A stretch of 64,000 nt of DNA from Oncomelania hupensis (taxonomy: Eukaryota; Mollusca; Gastropoda; Littorinimorpha; Pomatiopsidae): positions 6,152,815-6,216,814 of the forward strand of contig CM072512.1 of assembly GCA_036898135.1 (NCBI GenBank), in the 5' to 3' direction. Each line of letters opens with the position of its first letter. Position 1 is the stretch's first letter. The notes beneath the pieces were generated by a model. The model was given only the letters and a program-made list of their open reading frames with translations, ran no database searches and was not told the DNA's origin. The translations under genes were made by a program, and so were the position numbers. Of the stretch, positions 52,900-64,000 are shown in pieces.

Positions 52900-55200
52900 T
52901 TTTCTGCACTCCAGGCAGCAAACTTCAAAATCGCGCACAACTGCCTGCAATTTTATCGCCTAACAAACAATGCCTCAATTGTTTTGCCGTCTCTTTCGCT
53001 ACAGGGCTACCGCGCCCATTAAAAAAAAGTGAGAGTTGATGCACTGTACCATTCAACACAATGCCAGCATTAAAAGCAACTTTGTAAGTGCTTCATGCAT
53101 GCCGGGCACTGACAGGGTTAAGGAATTTAACCCTTACATGGACTGAGCGCATGGGAAACTCGGGATGCAAAAAAAAAAATCCACAAAGTTACATCCACTT
53201 CCAGTACATCTCGTTTTACTGCCAATCTGGTCTTAAGGCATCCTGCTAGCATGGGCGTGTGTGGGTAGACAACAGTGAAAAGTCGGCAAAAGGAGGAAGG
53301 GAGAAAGGGAGGAAGAAGAAGGAATGAAAGAATGAGGAGGAGGAGGAGGAGGAGGAGGAGGAGGCAAGAACAAGAAGACAGAAAAAGAAAGGGAGGGATG
53401 AAAACGAGCACTCACAAGATAAGCAGAGAGGCAGACAGACAGAAGTGTATCTTGCAGCCTCGTTACACTATCAGGTGGAGATCGAAGCGCCACCGCGCGG
53501 CGGCGGTGACGTCAGAACAAGGGCCGATACTCGAGCTTTCTTGTTCCGTAGCTGGTAGCTTGATTGAAGAATCACATTACCACAAAAGCACAGAAGCCGC
53601 AGCGACCAAAGATGAGGGAAATTTGGCCAGGGTTAGAGGTTGGGCTGGGGTGTGTTGTGGTGTGATGAGGAGTGTGTCCGGATGTGGCTCAGTGGTCTCG
53701 AGTGAGGTTCTAACGACAAACACGCGGCAGATGCGCGCCTCAGTTTTTGAATCGCATTATAAGCTGGAACAGAAAGAGCCGGAGAAGGGGCGCCAGAGAC
53801 GGAAGGCGATTTGGCCAGGATGGGATAAAGTCGGGTGGGGAGTGCTTCCAGGAACAGCTCAGTAGTCGGAGTCGCGAGACCGAGCGCAAAGTTGCTGGGG
53901 CGGCGCGCCATGGATTAACCTCCGGATTCGAGGCACAAAAAAAGTCCCCGTCCCTGGAGCAGCTGATTTAGCTCAAATGAACACAATCATGTATCCAAAA
54001 ACTACGCCAAGAATTAAGGATAGAAAGCTGGTCGGAGACGGATTCACACAAGCAAGAATAAGTTAAAAGGAGAAGACGGAGATGACGGAGAAGGTCGAGA
54101 CGGCTGGGTGCTGGCTGGCTGGTGCTGGAGCTGACTGCAGATAAAGAAGCGACAGGGCTGTCCGCCAAAGAGAATGGAGAGGAGGCGCGATAAAAGCCGG
54201 CAGAAAAAAGGAAAATTAGCGGCAGGGGGAAGCACTGAGATCAGTGGAAAGGGAAGTGGTCACAAAACGATGCTCTCCCCTGTTAAAGGGCGACTACTTG
54301 TGCGAGTTGCGGGCCGTGGGTCGATAAGGCTGGGTCGTTTCCATCTGATGCAAATGGCCACCATTAATAGGATCAATGGCCGACCGCCTTTCCGCCCTCC
54401 ATAACTCGCCCGCTCCTACTCTCAGACACCGTCTCCTCTCTCTCTCCCTCTCTCTCTCTCGTCCTCTCTCCCTCTCTCTCCATTCTCGTCCTCTCTCCCT
54501 CTCTGTCCCTCCCTCTCCCGTCCCCCCCCCCCTCCCCCCACTCTCTCTGTCCGTCTCTCTTTCCTCTTCGTCTTCCTTCGCATTCGACTTCTTTTCTCTT
54601 TCCCAAACAGTATTTTCCCATTCACCAAGTAGAAGATGTAAGACGGCTCAACTGTCTGTAAGGACCGCGCTTTCTTGGCACCAACCCCTCCTCCAACCCC
54701 TCTCCCCATCTCCCCCTCCCCCTCCCCATCTCTGTGTGCGTGTGCGTGTTTAAGACCACAACCTTGCGGTCAGATAGGCCGTGGAACTGTTGATAAGAAA
54801 ACTATGTTCTCGACATGTCATTTAAGAAGTATGCTAGCTACCGAAAAAAGATTTGTATCGTTTACGGAATTGTTTCACCTCAGCAAGTAAGTTATAATAC
54901 CATGGGTTTACAAGTAATTTAGATTCAGATTCACTTGTGGGTTTTTTAATCTACTTATCTGAAAATACTCTAAAACAGTCGGGGATAATCAGAACGAGCA
55001 AAAAGCATGTCTGTCTGACGGTCGCTCCGTTCGACGCCCTATCTCAACAACCCCTGAATCGATTTTGACCAAACTTCATAAGGATGTTACCTCTGTGGCG
55101 GAACGGGAGGCGACTGGTTCAAGCTTGGGAGAGAGGTTTCTACCTTCCATTTCTTGGTTAAACTAGCCTTTGGTGGCTCCTTCTGTGCAGTATCCTTTGG
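52900..55200. other. No gene recognised; purine/pyrimidine-rich blocks
   Basis: Contains a GGA repeat at about 53,334-53,363 and a CT-rich stretch at 54,421-54,600. Frames of 60-196 codons are biased to Arg/Glu/Lys or Ser/Pro/Leu and have no domain I recognise. An inverted duplicate-like word, ggaagcactgag/ggaagtgctccc, is too weak to call. Confidence 0.4.
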
Positions 55201-55214
55201 AGTGGCCATGGGTT

Positions 55215-55440
55215 ATGCCGGACAAGGCGACACGACATTTGTTCTCCCCGGCTGACCATTCGTCTTCTGCTTTTGGTGGTGAGCAGGACTACATTGTCGG
55301 CAGCCATCTTATGCAAGTCAGTGGCAATGACTTTGCAGAAAGTGTTTTGGCACTAGTAGCCGGCAAACCGGTTTACTAACAACACGCTTCACCGCCTTGC
55401 AGGGCAAATATTTGTAGGTCTCTCTTATGAGGGATACACA
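55215..55440 (+). repeat. Dispersed repeat C, copy 1
   Basis: Shares blocks with 56,095-56,315: attcgtcttctgctttt, a central spacer, acaacacgcttcaccgccttg and tctctcttatgagggatac. Strongly diverged. The 69-codon frame over it is not conserved in the other copy, so I do not call a gene. Confidence 0.5.
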
Positions 55441-56094
55441 TACTGTAACAATGCAAGTCGAACCGTGTTCTCAAGGTGGTGGCCGGGAGACGGGAGTCGA
55501 ATACTTCGCTCGGCTACACCTAGTTTAGTTTCCTACCTCCCGCGCTATCACATTGGCTCTACGGCAAAGGTCAAGGACACTGGAGTCCTTTCGTTGCTAA
55601 ATACGTTTTGCTCAATGTTTCAAAAGCGGTCGAATCGATATTTCTTTTATTTTTATTTTTCTGTAGTTTGGTTATACATGTAAACCTACTTCAACAAAAA
55701 GTCTATCCTTCAGTAGAAGTTCCCTAGTCGGTAAGTCGGCGGGTCCGTTGCTCCCAATTTCAATTTTTTGTTCAAAACACACTTTTTGCGTTATTTTAAC
55801 AAAAACAACCCAACTTCACCATTTTCACTTTTGCGGATACTTGCACTACTATTAAGCTTGTTAGATCATTCGTATTTTGTACTTTCTCAAAGGTCAAAGT
55901 CATTGTGCTTCATTGTCTAAATGCTTATTGCGCTGTGTCTGAACAAAACGTTACTGCTGTTTTGGCAGGAATTGTCCTCCTTGAAGATGCCTGCATGCCT
56001 GAGGAAGGTTGTTCTCTCGTGGTCAGTCTGGCTTTGTGAGGTTCCTGCGTTGGAGGATCCTTGGGTGTGTGCGTGAAACCTTGGAATACGCAGA

Positions 56095-56315
56095 ATAAGG
56101 GGGCACGGTATATTATGTTCTCACAGATTGGCCCTTCGTCTCCAGCTTTTTTTGGGTGGACGGAGCTGAATGGTCTGCTCGCATGATATACAGGTTCATG
56201 GTAGCGACATGCTGAAATTGTCGAGGCATAATAGTCGGCGATCTTGTGTGCTGTCAACACGCTTCCCGCCTTGCAAGGCATACATACTTTTAATCTCTCT
56301 TCAGAGGGATACCAC
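56095..56315 (+). repeat. Dispersed repeat C, copy 2
   Basis: Counterpart of 55,215-55,440: cttcgtctccagctttt, tcaacacgcttcccgccttg and tctctcttcagagggatac in the same order and orientation. Confidence 0.5.
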
Positions 56316-56657
56316 AGAACATAAATGTCCTGATGGAAAGAAACCGAGTGTGAAGTCCAATAACTCCACTGGGTCACATAAATTAGTCTTTTCCAGGCGG
56401 CTGATGTTCATCACGTTACAACGAATAACATGGCCAAATCATTATAGCAGGAACTGCAAAACCAGATACCGCGCAAGACGATATTTGCGCTTAGGGGTTT
56501 GAATCTATTTAGAACTTTCGAAGGACCATCTTAAACACGGAGAAAGTGAACACTTAGAATGTCTGTAATGGCTAGCAAGGCTAATTTGGTTTTGATCGCA
56601 AATGTAACTTCTTTGTGTAGTTCCAGACTTATCACATTACTTGTTAGTTTCTACGTT

Positions 56658-56880
56658 AGTTAGTTAGTCAGTCATTGTTTGCAGGGCCCAGCGGACTGCA
56701 AAGAGCCAAACCAGGACCACGACTTTGTTGAAAGAGGGCTCCCCTCCCCCCTCCACCCCCCGATCCGCAAAAAAGATCTGCCGAAAGAACCCCAATGGCA
56801 TCATTGAAAGCACTCCATCAGCCAGCTACTCTACAACAAAGGCATCCCATGAAGGGGATGCCGAGGCTGTACTCCAACCC
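56658..56880 (+). mobile_element. Dispersed repeat A, copy 3 (partial)
   Basis: Starts cagtcattgtttgcagggcc, then gcggactgcaaagagccaa, ccaggaccacgac, ttgaaagaggg, aaaagatctgccgaaa and aaagcactccatcag. It runs into a CA microsatellite at 56,895-56,955. Confidence 0.72.
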
Positions 56881-56894
56881 ATCAAACCCTCATT

Positions 56895-56972
56895 CACACA
56901 CACATACACACACACACACCAAATACACACACCCACGCACGCACGCACCCACACAAGCACACAAACAAACTA
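56895..56972. repeat. CA-rich microsatellite
   Basis: CA repeats with CGCA and CCCA interruptions between repeat A copy 3 and the following minisatellite. Confidence 0.9.
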
Positions 56973-56975
56973 TGT

Positions 56976-59606
56976 CCATGCTTTAGTAACTTTGTTAGGA
57001 TAAAGCCGAGTCAGAACACAGGGTCCATGCTTTAGTAACTTTGTTAGGATAAAGCCGAGTCAGAACACAGGGTCCATGTTTTAGTAACTTTGTTAGGATA
57101 AAGCCGAGTGAGAACACGGGGTGCATGCTTTAGTAACTTTGTTAGGATAAAGCCGAATGAGAACACAGGGTGCATGCTTTAGTAACTTTGTTAGGATAAA
57201 GCCGAATGAGAACACAGGGTGCATGCTTTAGTAACTTTGTTAGGATAAAGCCGAATGAGAACACAGGGTGCATGCTTTAGTAACTTTGTTAGGATAAAGC
57301 CGAGTCAGAACACAGGGTCCATGCTTTAGTAACTTTGTTAGGATAAAGCCGAGTCAGAACACAGAGTCCAGGCTTTAGTAACTGTTAGGATAAAGCCGAA
57401 TCAGAACACAGGGTCCATGCTTTAGTAACTGTTAGGATAAAGCCGAGTCAGAATACAGGGTCCATGCTTTAGTAACTGTTAGGATAAAGCCGAGTCAGAA
57501 CACAGGATCCATGCTTTAGTAACTGTTAGGATAAAGCCGGATCAGAACACAGAGTCCATGCTTTAGTAACTGTTAGGATAAAGCCGAGTCAGAACACAGG
57601 GTCCATGCTTTAGTAACTGTTAGGATAAAGCCGAGTCAGAACACAGGGTCCATGTTTTAGTAACTTTGTTAGGTTAAACCGAGTCAGAACACAGGGTCCA
57701 TGCTTTAGTAACTTTGTTAGGATAAAGCCGAGTCAGAACACAGGGTCCATGCTTTAGTAACTTTGTTAGGTTAAACCGAGTCAGAACACAGGGTCCATGC
57801 TTTAGTAACTTTGTTATGATAAAGCCGAGTCAGAACACAGGGTCCATGCTGTAGTAACTGTTAGGATAAAGCAGAGTCAGAACACAGGGTCCATGCTTTA
57901 GTAACTTTGTTATGATAAAGCCGAGTCAGAACACAGGGTCCATGCTGTAGTAACTGTTAGGATAAAGCCGAGTCAGAACACAGGGTCCATGCTTTAGTAA
58001 CTTTGTTAGGATAAAGCCGAGTCAGAACACAGAGTCCAGGCTTTAGTAACTGTTAGGATAAAGCCGAATCAGAACACAGGGTCCATGCTTTAGTAACTGT
58101 TAGGATAAAGCCGAGTCAGAATACAGGGTCCATGCTTTAGTAACTGTTAGGATAAAGCCGAGTCAGAACACAGGATCCATGCTTTAGTAACTGTTAGGAT
58201 AAAGCCGGATCAGAACACAGAGTCCATGCTTTAGTAACTGTTAGGATAAAGCCGAGTCAGAACACAGGGTCCATGCTTTAGTAACTGTTAGGATAAAGCC
58301 GAGTCAGAACACAGGGTCCATGTTTTAGTAACTTTGTTAGGTTAAACCGAGTCAGAACACAGGGTCCATGCTTTAGTAACTTTGTTAGGATAAAGCCGAG
58401 TCAGAACACAGGGTCCATGCTTTAGTAACTTTGTTAGGTTAAACCGAGTCAGAACACAGGGTCCATGCTTTAGTAACTTTGTTATGATAAAGCCGAGTCA
58501 GAACACAGGGTCCATGCTGTAGTAACTGTTAGGATAAAGCCGAGTCAGAGCACAGGGTCCATGCTTTAGTAACTGTTAGGATAAAGCCGAGTCAGAACAC
58601 AGGGTCCATGCTGTAGTAACTGTTAGGATAAAGCCGAGTCAGAGCACAGGGTCCATGCTTTAGTAACTTTGTTAGGATAAAGCCGAGTCAGAACACAGGG
58701 TCCATGCTTTAGTAACTTTGTTAGGATAAAGCCGAGTCAGAACACAGGGTCCATGCTTTAGTAACTTTGTTAGGATAAAGCCGAGTCAGAACACAGGGTC
58801 CATGCTTTAGTAACTGTTAGGATAAAGCCGAGTCAGAACACAGGGTCCATGCTGTAGTAACTTTGTTAGGATAAAGCCGAGTCAGAACACAGGGCCCATG
58901 CTTTAGTAACTGTTAGGATAAAGCCGAGTCAGAACACAGGGTCCATGCTTTAGTAACTGTTAGGATAAAGCCGAGTCAGAACACAGGGTCCATGCTTTAG
59001 TAACATTGTTAGGATAAAGCTGAGTCAGAACACAGGGTCCATGCTTTAGTAACTGTTAGGTTAAAGCCGAGTCAGAACACAGGGTCCATGCTTTAGTAAC
59101 TGTTAGGATAAAGCCGAGTCAGAACACAGGGTTCATGCTTTAGTAACTGTTAGGATAAAGCCGAGTCAGAACACAGGGTCCATGCTTTAGTAACTGTTAG
59201 GATAAAGCCGAGTCAGAACACAGGGTCCATGCTGTAGTAACTGTTAGGATAAAGCAGAGTCAGAACACAGGGTCCATGCTTTAGTAACTGTTAGGATAAA
59301 GCCGAGTCAGAACACAGGGTCCATGCTTTAGTAACTGTTAGGATAAAGCCGAGTCAGAACACAGGGTCCATGCTTTAGTAACTTTGTTAGGATAAAGCCG
59401 AGTCAGAACACAGGGTCCATGCTTTAGTAACTTTGTTAGGATAAAGCCGAGTCAGAACACAGGGTCCATGCTTTAGTAACTTTGTTAGGATAAAGCCGAG
59501 TCAGAACACAGGGTCCATGCTTTAGTAACTTTGTTAGGATAAAGCCGAGTCAGAACACAGGGTCCATGCTTTAGTAACTTTGTTAGGATAAAGCCGGATC
59601 AGAAAG
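56976..59606. repeat. 47/49-bp minisatellite, about 54 copies
   Basis: Units such as ggtccatgctttagtaact then ttgttaggataaagccgag and tcagaacacag. Two length classes differ by presence or absence of two bases (aactttgttagg against aactgttagg). A block of about 668 bp is duplicated: rare variants such as agagtccaggctttag occur at 57,363 and 58,031 in the same context. No coding potential. Confidence 0.96.
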
Positions 59607-60057
59607 CCGCCAAGAAAGTGTAACACCCTGTTTGAAAATTCCTACTTTTGAGCAAAGTTGTTGTGAGTGCCCAAAACTACACTTGAATGGCTTGCTATTT
59701 TGGTATTGTTTTTTTGTTGTTGTTGATGTTGTTGTTGTGAATGTTGTAAAAATATTTCCGTTGTTAATGAAAGAGAACCTAAAATAGTGCCCTCATTGTC
59801 ACCACTCACTTGGGTTACACCAAAGCGTACATTTTTATAAGTATCACCGTCTTCGGAGTCGTTCTCGTCGTCATCATCATAATCATCGTTATCGTCGTCA
59901 TCATCATAATCATCCTTGTCGTCGACATTTCGTCAGTATTGTCGACTCTGGCGCCGTTGTCATGAGCAATCTTGCCACTGTAGATTGTTCTAACCTATAA
60001 AGGGAAAATTGAAAGCCCCAGTTGAAAACCTGTCTTGACTTTGTAGTCAAGACCAAT
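59607..60057. other. No gene recognised
   Basis: Contains a TTG-rich stretch near 59,708-59,740 and CAT/CGT-rich triplets at 59,855-59,925. Confidence 0.5.
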
Positions 60058-60640
60058 TCACTGCGGCAACAGTACCCCCGTTGGAGTGCCGGGGGTTTTA
60101 GTATAAATAGTATCCCCACTTTCTGGAAATTTAGTGCTTTAAATTCCCACTGTCGCTGTCTTCCTCATTTGCTCTTTCCCGTTCCTGATCTGTCCTATCA
60201 CTCTGCTATACTATCTTCTTCTTCGCTAGATCAATGACCTACCTTTTTTCTTGAAAACTCTTCTTGGACAAGACTCCTTGTTTATGTATGAGGTCTGTTG
60301 GATCAGCTTGGGAGTGTTGGACGCTTTCTGCCGGGTGGTCACTGGGCTTCCTATGATGTTATTAGTTAGCAATGTAGGCATTTTATATGTATGTGTTTTG
60401 TTGATGATTTATAATGATGTTTGTATTCTATTTTGTTTTTGTAATCGGGGGTTCGAGTAGTTGGGGTAAAGCCTCAGCCGTCCCCTGCGTGGGATGTCTT
60501 TATTGTAAAGTGACTGGCCGGTGGAGGGCGTTCAATTTTCCCACTAGGGTTGTTTCGGCAGATCTTTTATGCGGATCTGGGGTTGTCCGGTCCTGATTTG
60601 GCTCGGAAGAGTCCGCTGGACCTAAAGCAACAATCAATCA
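60058..60640 (-). mobile_element. Dispersed repeat A, copy 4 (longest uninterrupted)
   Basis: In minus sense it runs from gtccagcggactcttccgag through aaaagatctgccgaaac and ctgatccaacagacctc to actaaaacccccggcactcc. It matches both halves of copy 1 in one piece, so the family is at least about 580 bp. A (caat)n run at 60,635-60,651 adjoins its head. No RT or transposase motif seen. Confidence 0.75.
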
Positions 60641-60702
60641 ATCAATCAATTGTCACCACCACAATGGTACTAATAATCTTTATCATTATTATTTAATGGT
60701 GT

Positions 60703-60710
60703 TGTTTTAT

Positions 60711-60786
<76 letters not shown>

Positions 60787-60838
60787 GCTACTACTACTAC
60801 TATTATTATAATTATTATTATTATTATTATTATTTATT
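60703..60838. repeat. (CTA)n and (ATT)n microsatellites
   Basis: About 28 CTA units (60,713-60,800) followed by ATT units to about 60,838. Confidence 0.96.
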
Positions 60839-60839
60839 A

Positions 60840-60925
60840 ATCACTTTTTATATAGCGCTTTACCAACTCAAGAGCCGCTCAAAGTGCTCGCCGATACAGG
60901 ATCTAACTCAAAGCGCCCTACTGCT
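60840..60925 (-). mobile_element. SINE 3' fragment
   Basis: ttatatagcgctttaccaac, tcaagagccgctcaaagtgc and tcgccgatacaggatctaac match the 3' end of the SINE family in minus sense. Bases 60,926-61,635 that follow show no feature. Confidence 0.7.
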
Positions 60926-61638
60926 ATTACAAGAAAGCAGCCAGCGTAAAGACCCATTTTGGATTAACATCTACAGGAAACAATCCCCAACATCATGCGA
61001 AGTTAAAACTGCCCTGAGAAACTGTTCTCGACGTTTCTTTTTCTCGTAATACGTAATGTTAACTGATACCAATGTTTCTAGGGACCTCACACAGCGTTCA
61101 GATTTCACCAACACTTAGCACACTTAATCAAAAAACAAGTCTTCTCCCCCCAAATGCCAGTATGATTCCAAATCTCACACAATAGCTGGTGTGCGTTTGT
61201 GTGATGGGAAACAAAAACTCCAAAGGCAGGTGTGCCATTTAAGTGCTCGCTGCAATAGGATTACCTAGTCGCCTTAGCAACAGTTAGGTCCCTTCGCCCT
61301 TGTTAACGTACTACAGCTAAATAAAGAGTTGCCATCTCTGATAGAATTATATCCCGTCCCAATATCGATGAATGAACCTGACTAAGTGGTCCACAGAAAA
61401 CGGCTGTGAGCTCCAGCCCTCCAAATGACCCACAAGAGTAAGGCAGCGATGCCAACGGGTCATCCAGCTACACTGATTTTAAATCTTAAAAAACGAATGT
61501 ATACAAAAGACGACAATCAGAGTAGTCCCCTACTCATTCGGATGGCGACAGAACAAGCTCCAACTAGAAGAACAGTATGTTTTATAACCATCCCCATGCC
61601 GACATAACGTCGAACAGAAAATTCCCGCGCATTTAGCT

Positions 61639-61662
61639 TTTTTTTTTTTTTTTTTTTTTTTT
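61639..61662. repeat. Poly(T) run
   Basis: About 23 T residues, possibly the poly(A) tail of a minus-strand retroposed sequence. A B-box-like word in both senses (ggttcgaaccc) lies at 61,729-61,739. Confidence 0.8.
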
Positions 61663-62017
61663 AAACAATTAGGTCGAACGGTGCACGTTCCAGCACCAAG
61701 ACCTTCTCAAGAGGCTTTCTGGAATCAGGTTCGAACCCGCGCCGCTCAAGGCCCTCACACGCTGCAAGTTTGCGCACTGTCTCACACCATTCCAAAATGG
61801 AGAACTAAGGTAAACTAATATTTTTTTTCCCTTACAACCTGTCAGTGGTAGAAGCCAGAGGCAATACGGAACTCCATTTTAATCAGGCCAGTTTCAAGAG
61901 GGCGGTGCACATCTTTTCTCCGCCCGCTGCATTGTCTGACCCGGCTCTAAAGTAGATCCATATACCCATTGAAATGCTTAGTGTCGCAGTAGGGCAGTAG
62001 GGCAGTGGTTTACGCTC

Positions 62018-62043
62018 GATTAGTACTTGGATGGGTGACCGCC
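62018..62043 (+). pseudogene. 5S rRNA-like fragment (box C region)
   Basis: gattagtacttggatgggtg followed by accgcc matches the highly conserved box C part of 5S rRNA genes (ttagtacttggatggg then gaccgcc). The remainder of a 5S gene, including box A, is not recognisable around it. It is either a 5S pseudogene fragment or part of a 5S-derived SINE. Confidence 0.65.
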
Positions 62044-62689
62044 AAACGACACACAACACAGAAAGAAACCTGCGCACAACGCGCCCCAGTCCACCCAAGC
62101 TGTGCACGGGCACCTGGCTCGGTTTACAACCGGGGAAGGTAAGGCAGCGATCGAGAAAGGAGACGGACACCGCCCTCATTAAACTGGCCCAGAGAACAGG
62201 GAGGCCCCAAACACTTCTGCCCTACGCCCGAAAGGGAACATTTACCATTTCACACCTGGGTGAATTGGACTGTGCTGTCCATCATTCTCCTATTATATGA
62301 CTTTTAGTCGTCGCATCCACACACTAACCGGCTCCATACCGGATTCGACGATGCTTTCATTTCTAAACCGCACTGTGTCCCCCAACCACTAAGCCAGGCG
62401 TCACACAAATGCAGACGTACTGTTTTTCATTTAGTGGGCGAGTTGTCAGCAGGCCAGCTGTCTGGGTGATGCCCGCAAAACATTTGGCCGGGTCCTGGTT
62501 AGAAGACGTTTAAAGCACTGTCAGATTGATTGGGATAGGCCCAACCAACTACACTAACATCTCACATCTTGCTCCACATTCTCCCCATTGTCCTATGATA
62601 AAACTAACTTGACGATAACGACAAAAAGCAAGAAGGAAGAGAAGTTGGAGAAGGAAGTACAAGAAGGAAGAGGGAGATGGAAAAGAGAA

Positions 62690-62806
62690 AGAGGAGGAGG
62701 AGGAGGAGAAGAAGAAGAAGAAGAAGAAGAAGAAGAAGAAGAAGAAGAAGAAGAAGAAGAAGAAGAAGAAGAAGAAGAAGAAGAAGAAGAAGAAGAAGAA
62801 GAAGAG
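62690..62806. repeat. (GAA)n microsatellite
   Basis: GGA then about 32 GAA units. Poly-Glu and poly-Arg frames over it are by-products. Bases 62,044-62,689 hold no recognised gene. Confidence 0.97.
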
Positions 62807-62875
62807 TTAATTTATTTAATAGTTCTTTAATAAAAATACATAGACAAATAAATGTTTATATATTTTTCTTCTACT

Positions 62876-63120
62876 TTGTGTGTATGCGTGTGTGTGTGTG
62901 TATGTGTGTGTGTGTGAGTGAGTGTGTGTATGTTTGTAACTATGTAAGTGTAGGCGTGTGTGTATTTATAGAATGCGTGTGCATGTATGTGTGTGAGCGT
63001 ATATGTATGTACGTGTATGTGAGTGATAGCGTGTGTGCGTGTGTGAGTGAGTTTGTGAATGAATGTGTATGTGTGCATGTGTGTGAGTGAATGTGTGAGA
63101 ATGTCGGTGAGTGAGTGTTT
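62876..63120. repeat. (GT)n-rich degenerate microsatellite
   Basis: GT repeats with GAGT and GTAT interruptions; frames are Cys/Val or Thr/His-rich by-products. Bases 63,121-63,740 afterwards show no recognised gene. Confidence 0.92.
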
Positions 63121-63741
63121 TCGGGCGCGCGGTGTGCGTGCGCGCGCTCGTGTGTGAATGAGTAAGGCGTAAGAAAACAGAAGAAAGAAAATACTGCGCT
63201 AATGCTGGCACGAGCAAGCGACAGTGAACCCAAACATTGATTAACCCCGATTGTCCTGCCCTAGCCATCCACAACACTGTTCTCTCCTTGCAGGCTGCTG
63301 ATTAGCTTAGTGGGCACAATGACCGCCTGGCGTGCGACAGAGCCTGGGGCTCAACGATCGACTTCGCTGTAGGTATCCGAAACCGTGGAACTCGCCACAT
63401 TAGTGTCAAGCCATTCTGTCTCTCTCTTTTCTCCTTCTCCCCTTCCACCGCCCTCGTCCTTCCCCGAGACTCTTCCCGTTCCAGCCTCAACCACACCGTC
63501 ACCGTCTTGAATGCCAAGTGGCGGCAAGGGAGCTAATTCGCGCATTGCCTGAGCTTTGAGCGCTTAAGGTCTCGCCACACTGGGGACTGATCCTGCTGAA
63601 GTGCCTGTTGAACACTCCGCTCCTTTGACACCAGCAAAACACCGCAACCCATCGAGAAGACACACTGTAGTAGTTCCGGGGATGGCGATGGGAAAGGAGG
63701 GGGAGGGGGGTAGTGAAGGAGAAGGGGGAGGGAAGTTTAAA

Positions 63742-64000
63742 TAGTATTTACTTATTGGGATTATATAGCGCTTCTCCAGTTATACAGCTGCTCAAGGCGC
63801 TGGCCGATACACGATCTAACTGCAACCGCTCCAGGCGCCCACTGGCTGCCTTAGGCGCATGATCTGACGCCCCAGGCAAGTTGGGCGACCGTGGATGGGG
63901 GAGAAGGGGACCTAGAGCCTGCTGGCACTCCTTCGCCTGGACATGAGCGTCAGGATCTTTATCACCCGTCTGGACATGAGCCTCAGGATCTTTATCACCC
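63742..64000 (-). mobile_element. SINE copy running off the window end
   Basis: In minus sense: tatatagcgcttctccag, agctgctcaaggcgctggcc, gatacacgatctaact, ggggagaaggggacctag and gacatgagcgtcaggatctt. The last block is duplicated in tandem (about 63,938-63,964 and 63,972-63,998). The head would lie beyond 64,000. Confidence 0.78.

Noticed and set aside
53275..53865. 196-codon Arg/Lys/Glu-rich frame
   Set aside because: Begins in a GGA repeat and shows no domain; composition explains the open frame.

Overview
The window reads as intergenic, repeat-saturated eukaryotic nuclear DNA. I found no convincing multi-exon host gene. The long open frames are retrotransposon proteins or frames running through short tandem repeats. 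A marine invertebrate, most likely a mollusc, would fit: TTAGGG-type telomeric repeats, CA-flanked short elements, RTE and CR1/L2-like LINEs, tRNA-derived SINEs, Gmr1-like Ty3/Gypsy elements and a very heavy microsatellite load. That assignment is inference from the repeat content, not proof.

Layout. 1-8 kb holds simple repeats, a 51-bp and a 52-bp minisatellite, and a chain of CA-flanked palindromic modules with interstitial telomere repeats; a 71-codon minus-strand frame at 5747-5962 looks like a small secreted peptide. 8-16.5 kb holds a tRNA-like sequence, a broken PIF/Harbinger-type transposase start, an internally deleted RTE LINE copy, a tRNA-derived SINE and large triplet-repeat tracts. 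16,594-24,671 is a complete LTR retrotransposon (Gypsy-1) with 2115-bp LTRs and a 5-bp target duplication. 25-27.5 kb has a second palindromic CA-flanked module, a SINE piece and a THAP-type zinc-finger frame between inverted repeats.

27.8-43.4 kb is a four-level nest. A CR1/L2-like LINE is split by a second LTR element (Gypsy-2, 29,920-42,271, 1527-bp LTRs, duplication CTAT preceded by C and ending in the 5-mer ctcat). Its 3' LTR is split by a terminal-inverted-repeat element (37,256-41,883, duplication ctat), which is itself split by an antisense RTE LINE (37,785-41,127, duplication acaaacaaac). 44.2-50.3 kb holds a 32-bp minisatellite abutting a dispersed repeat that is interrupted by another LINE. 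50-64 kb holds SINE copies, further copies of the dispersed repeat, a 47/49-bp minisatellite with higher-order structure, a 5S rRNA-like fragment and more microsatellites.

The most notable biology is in the two LTR elements. Both encode Gag, protease and integrase in one frame but have no reverse transcriptase, and both keep a short RNase H C-terminal tail downstream of integrase. That position implies an ancestral PR-INT-RT-RH order (Gmr1 type) with the RT/RNase H body deleted. Their LTR pairs are almost identical, so they moved recently, presumably using RT supplied in trans. They are different families with contrasting codon use, so the same module seems to have been lost twice.
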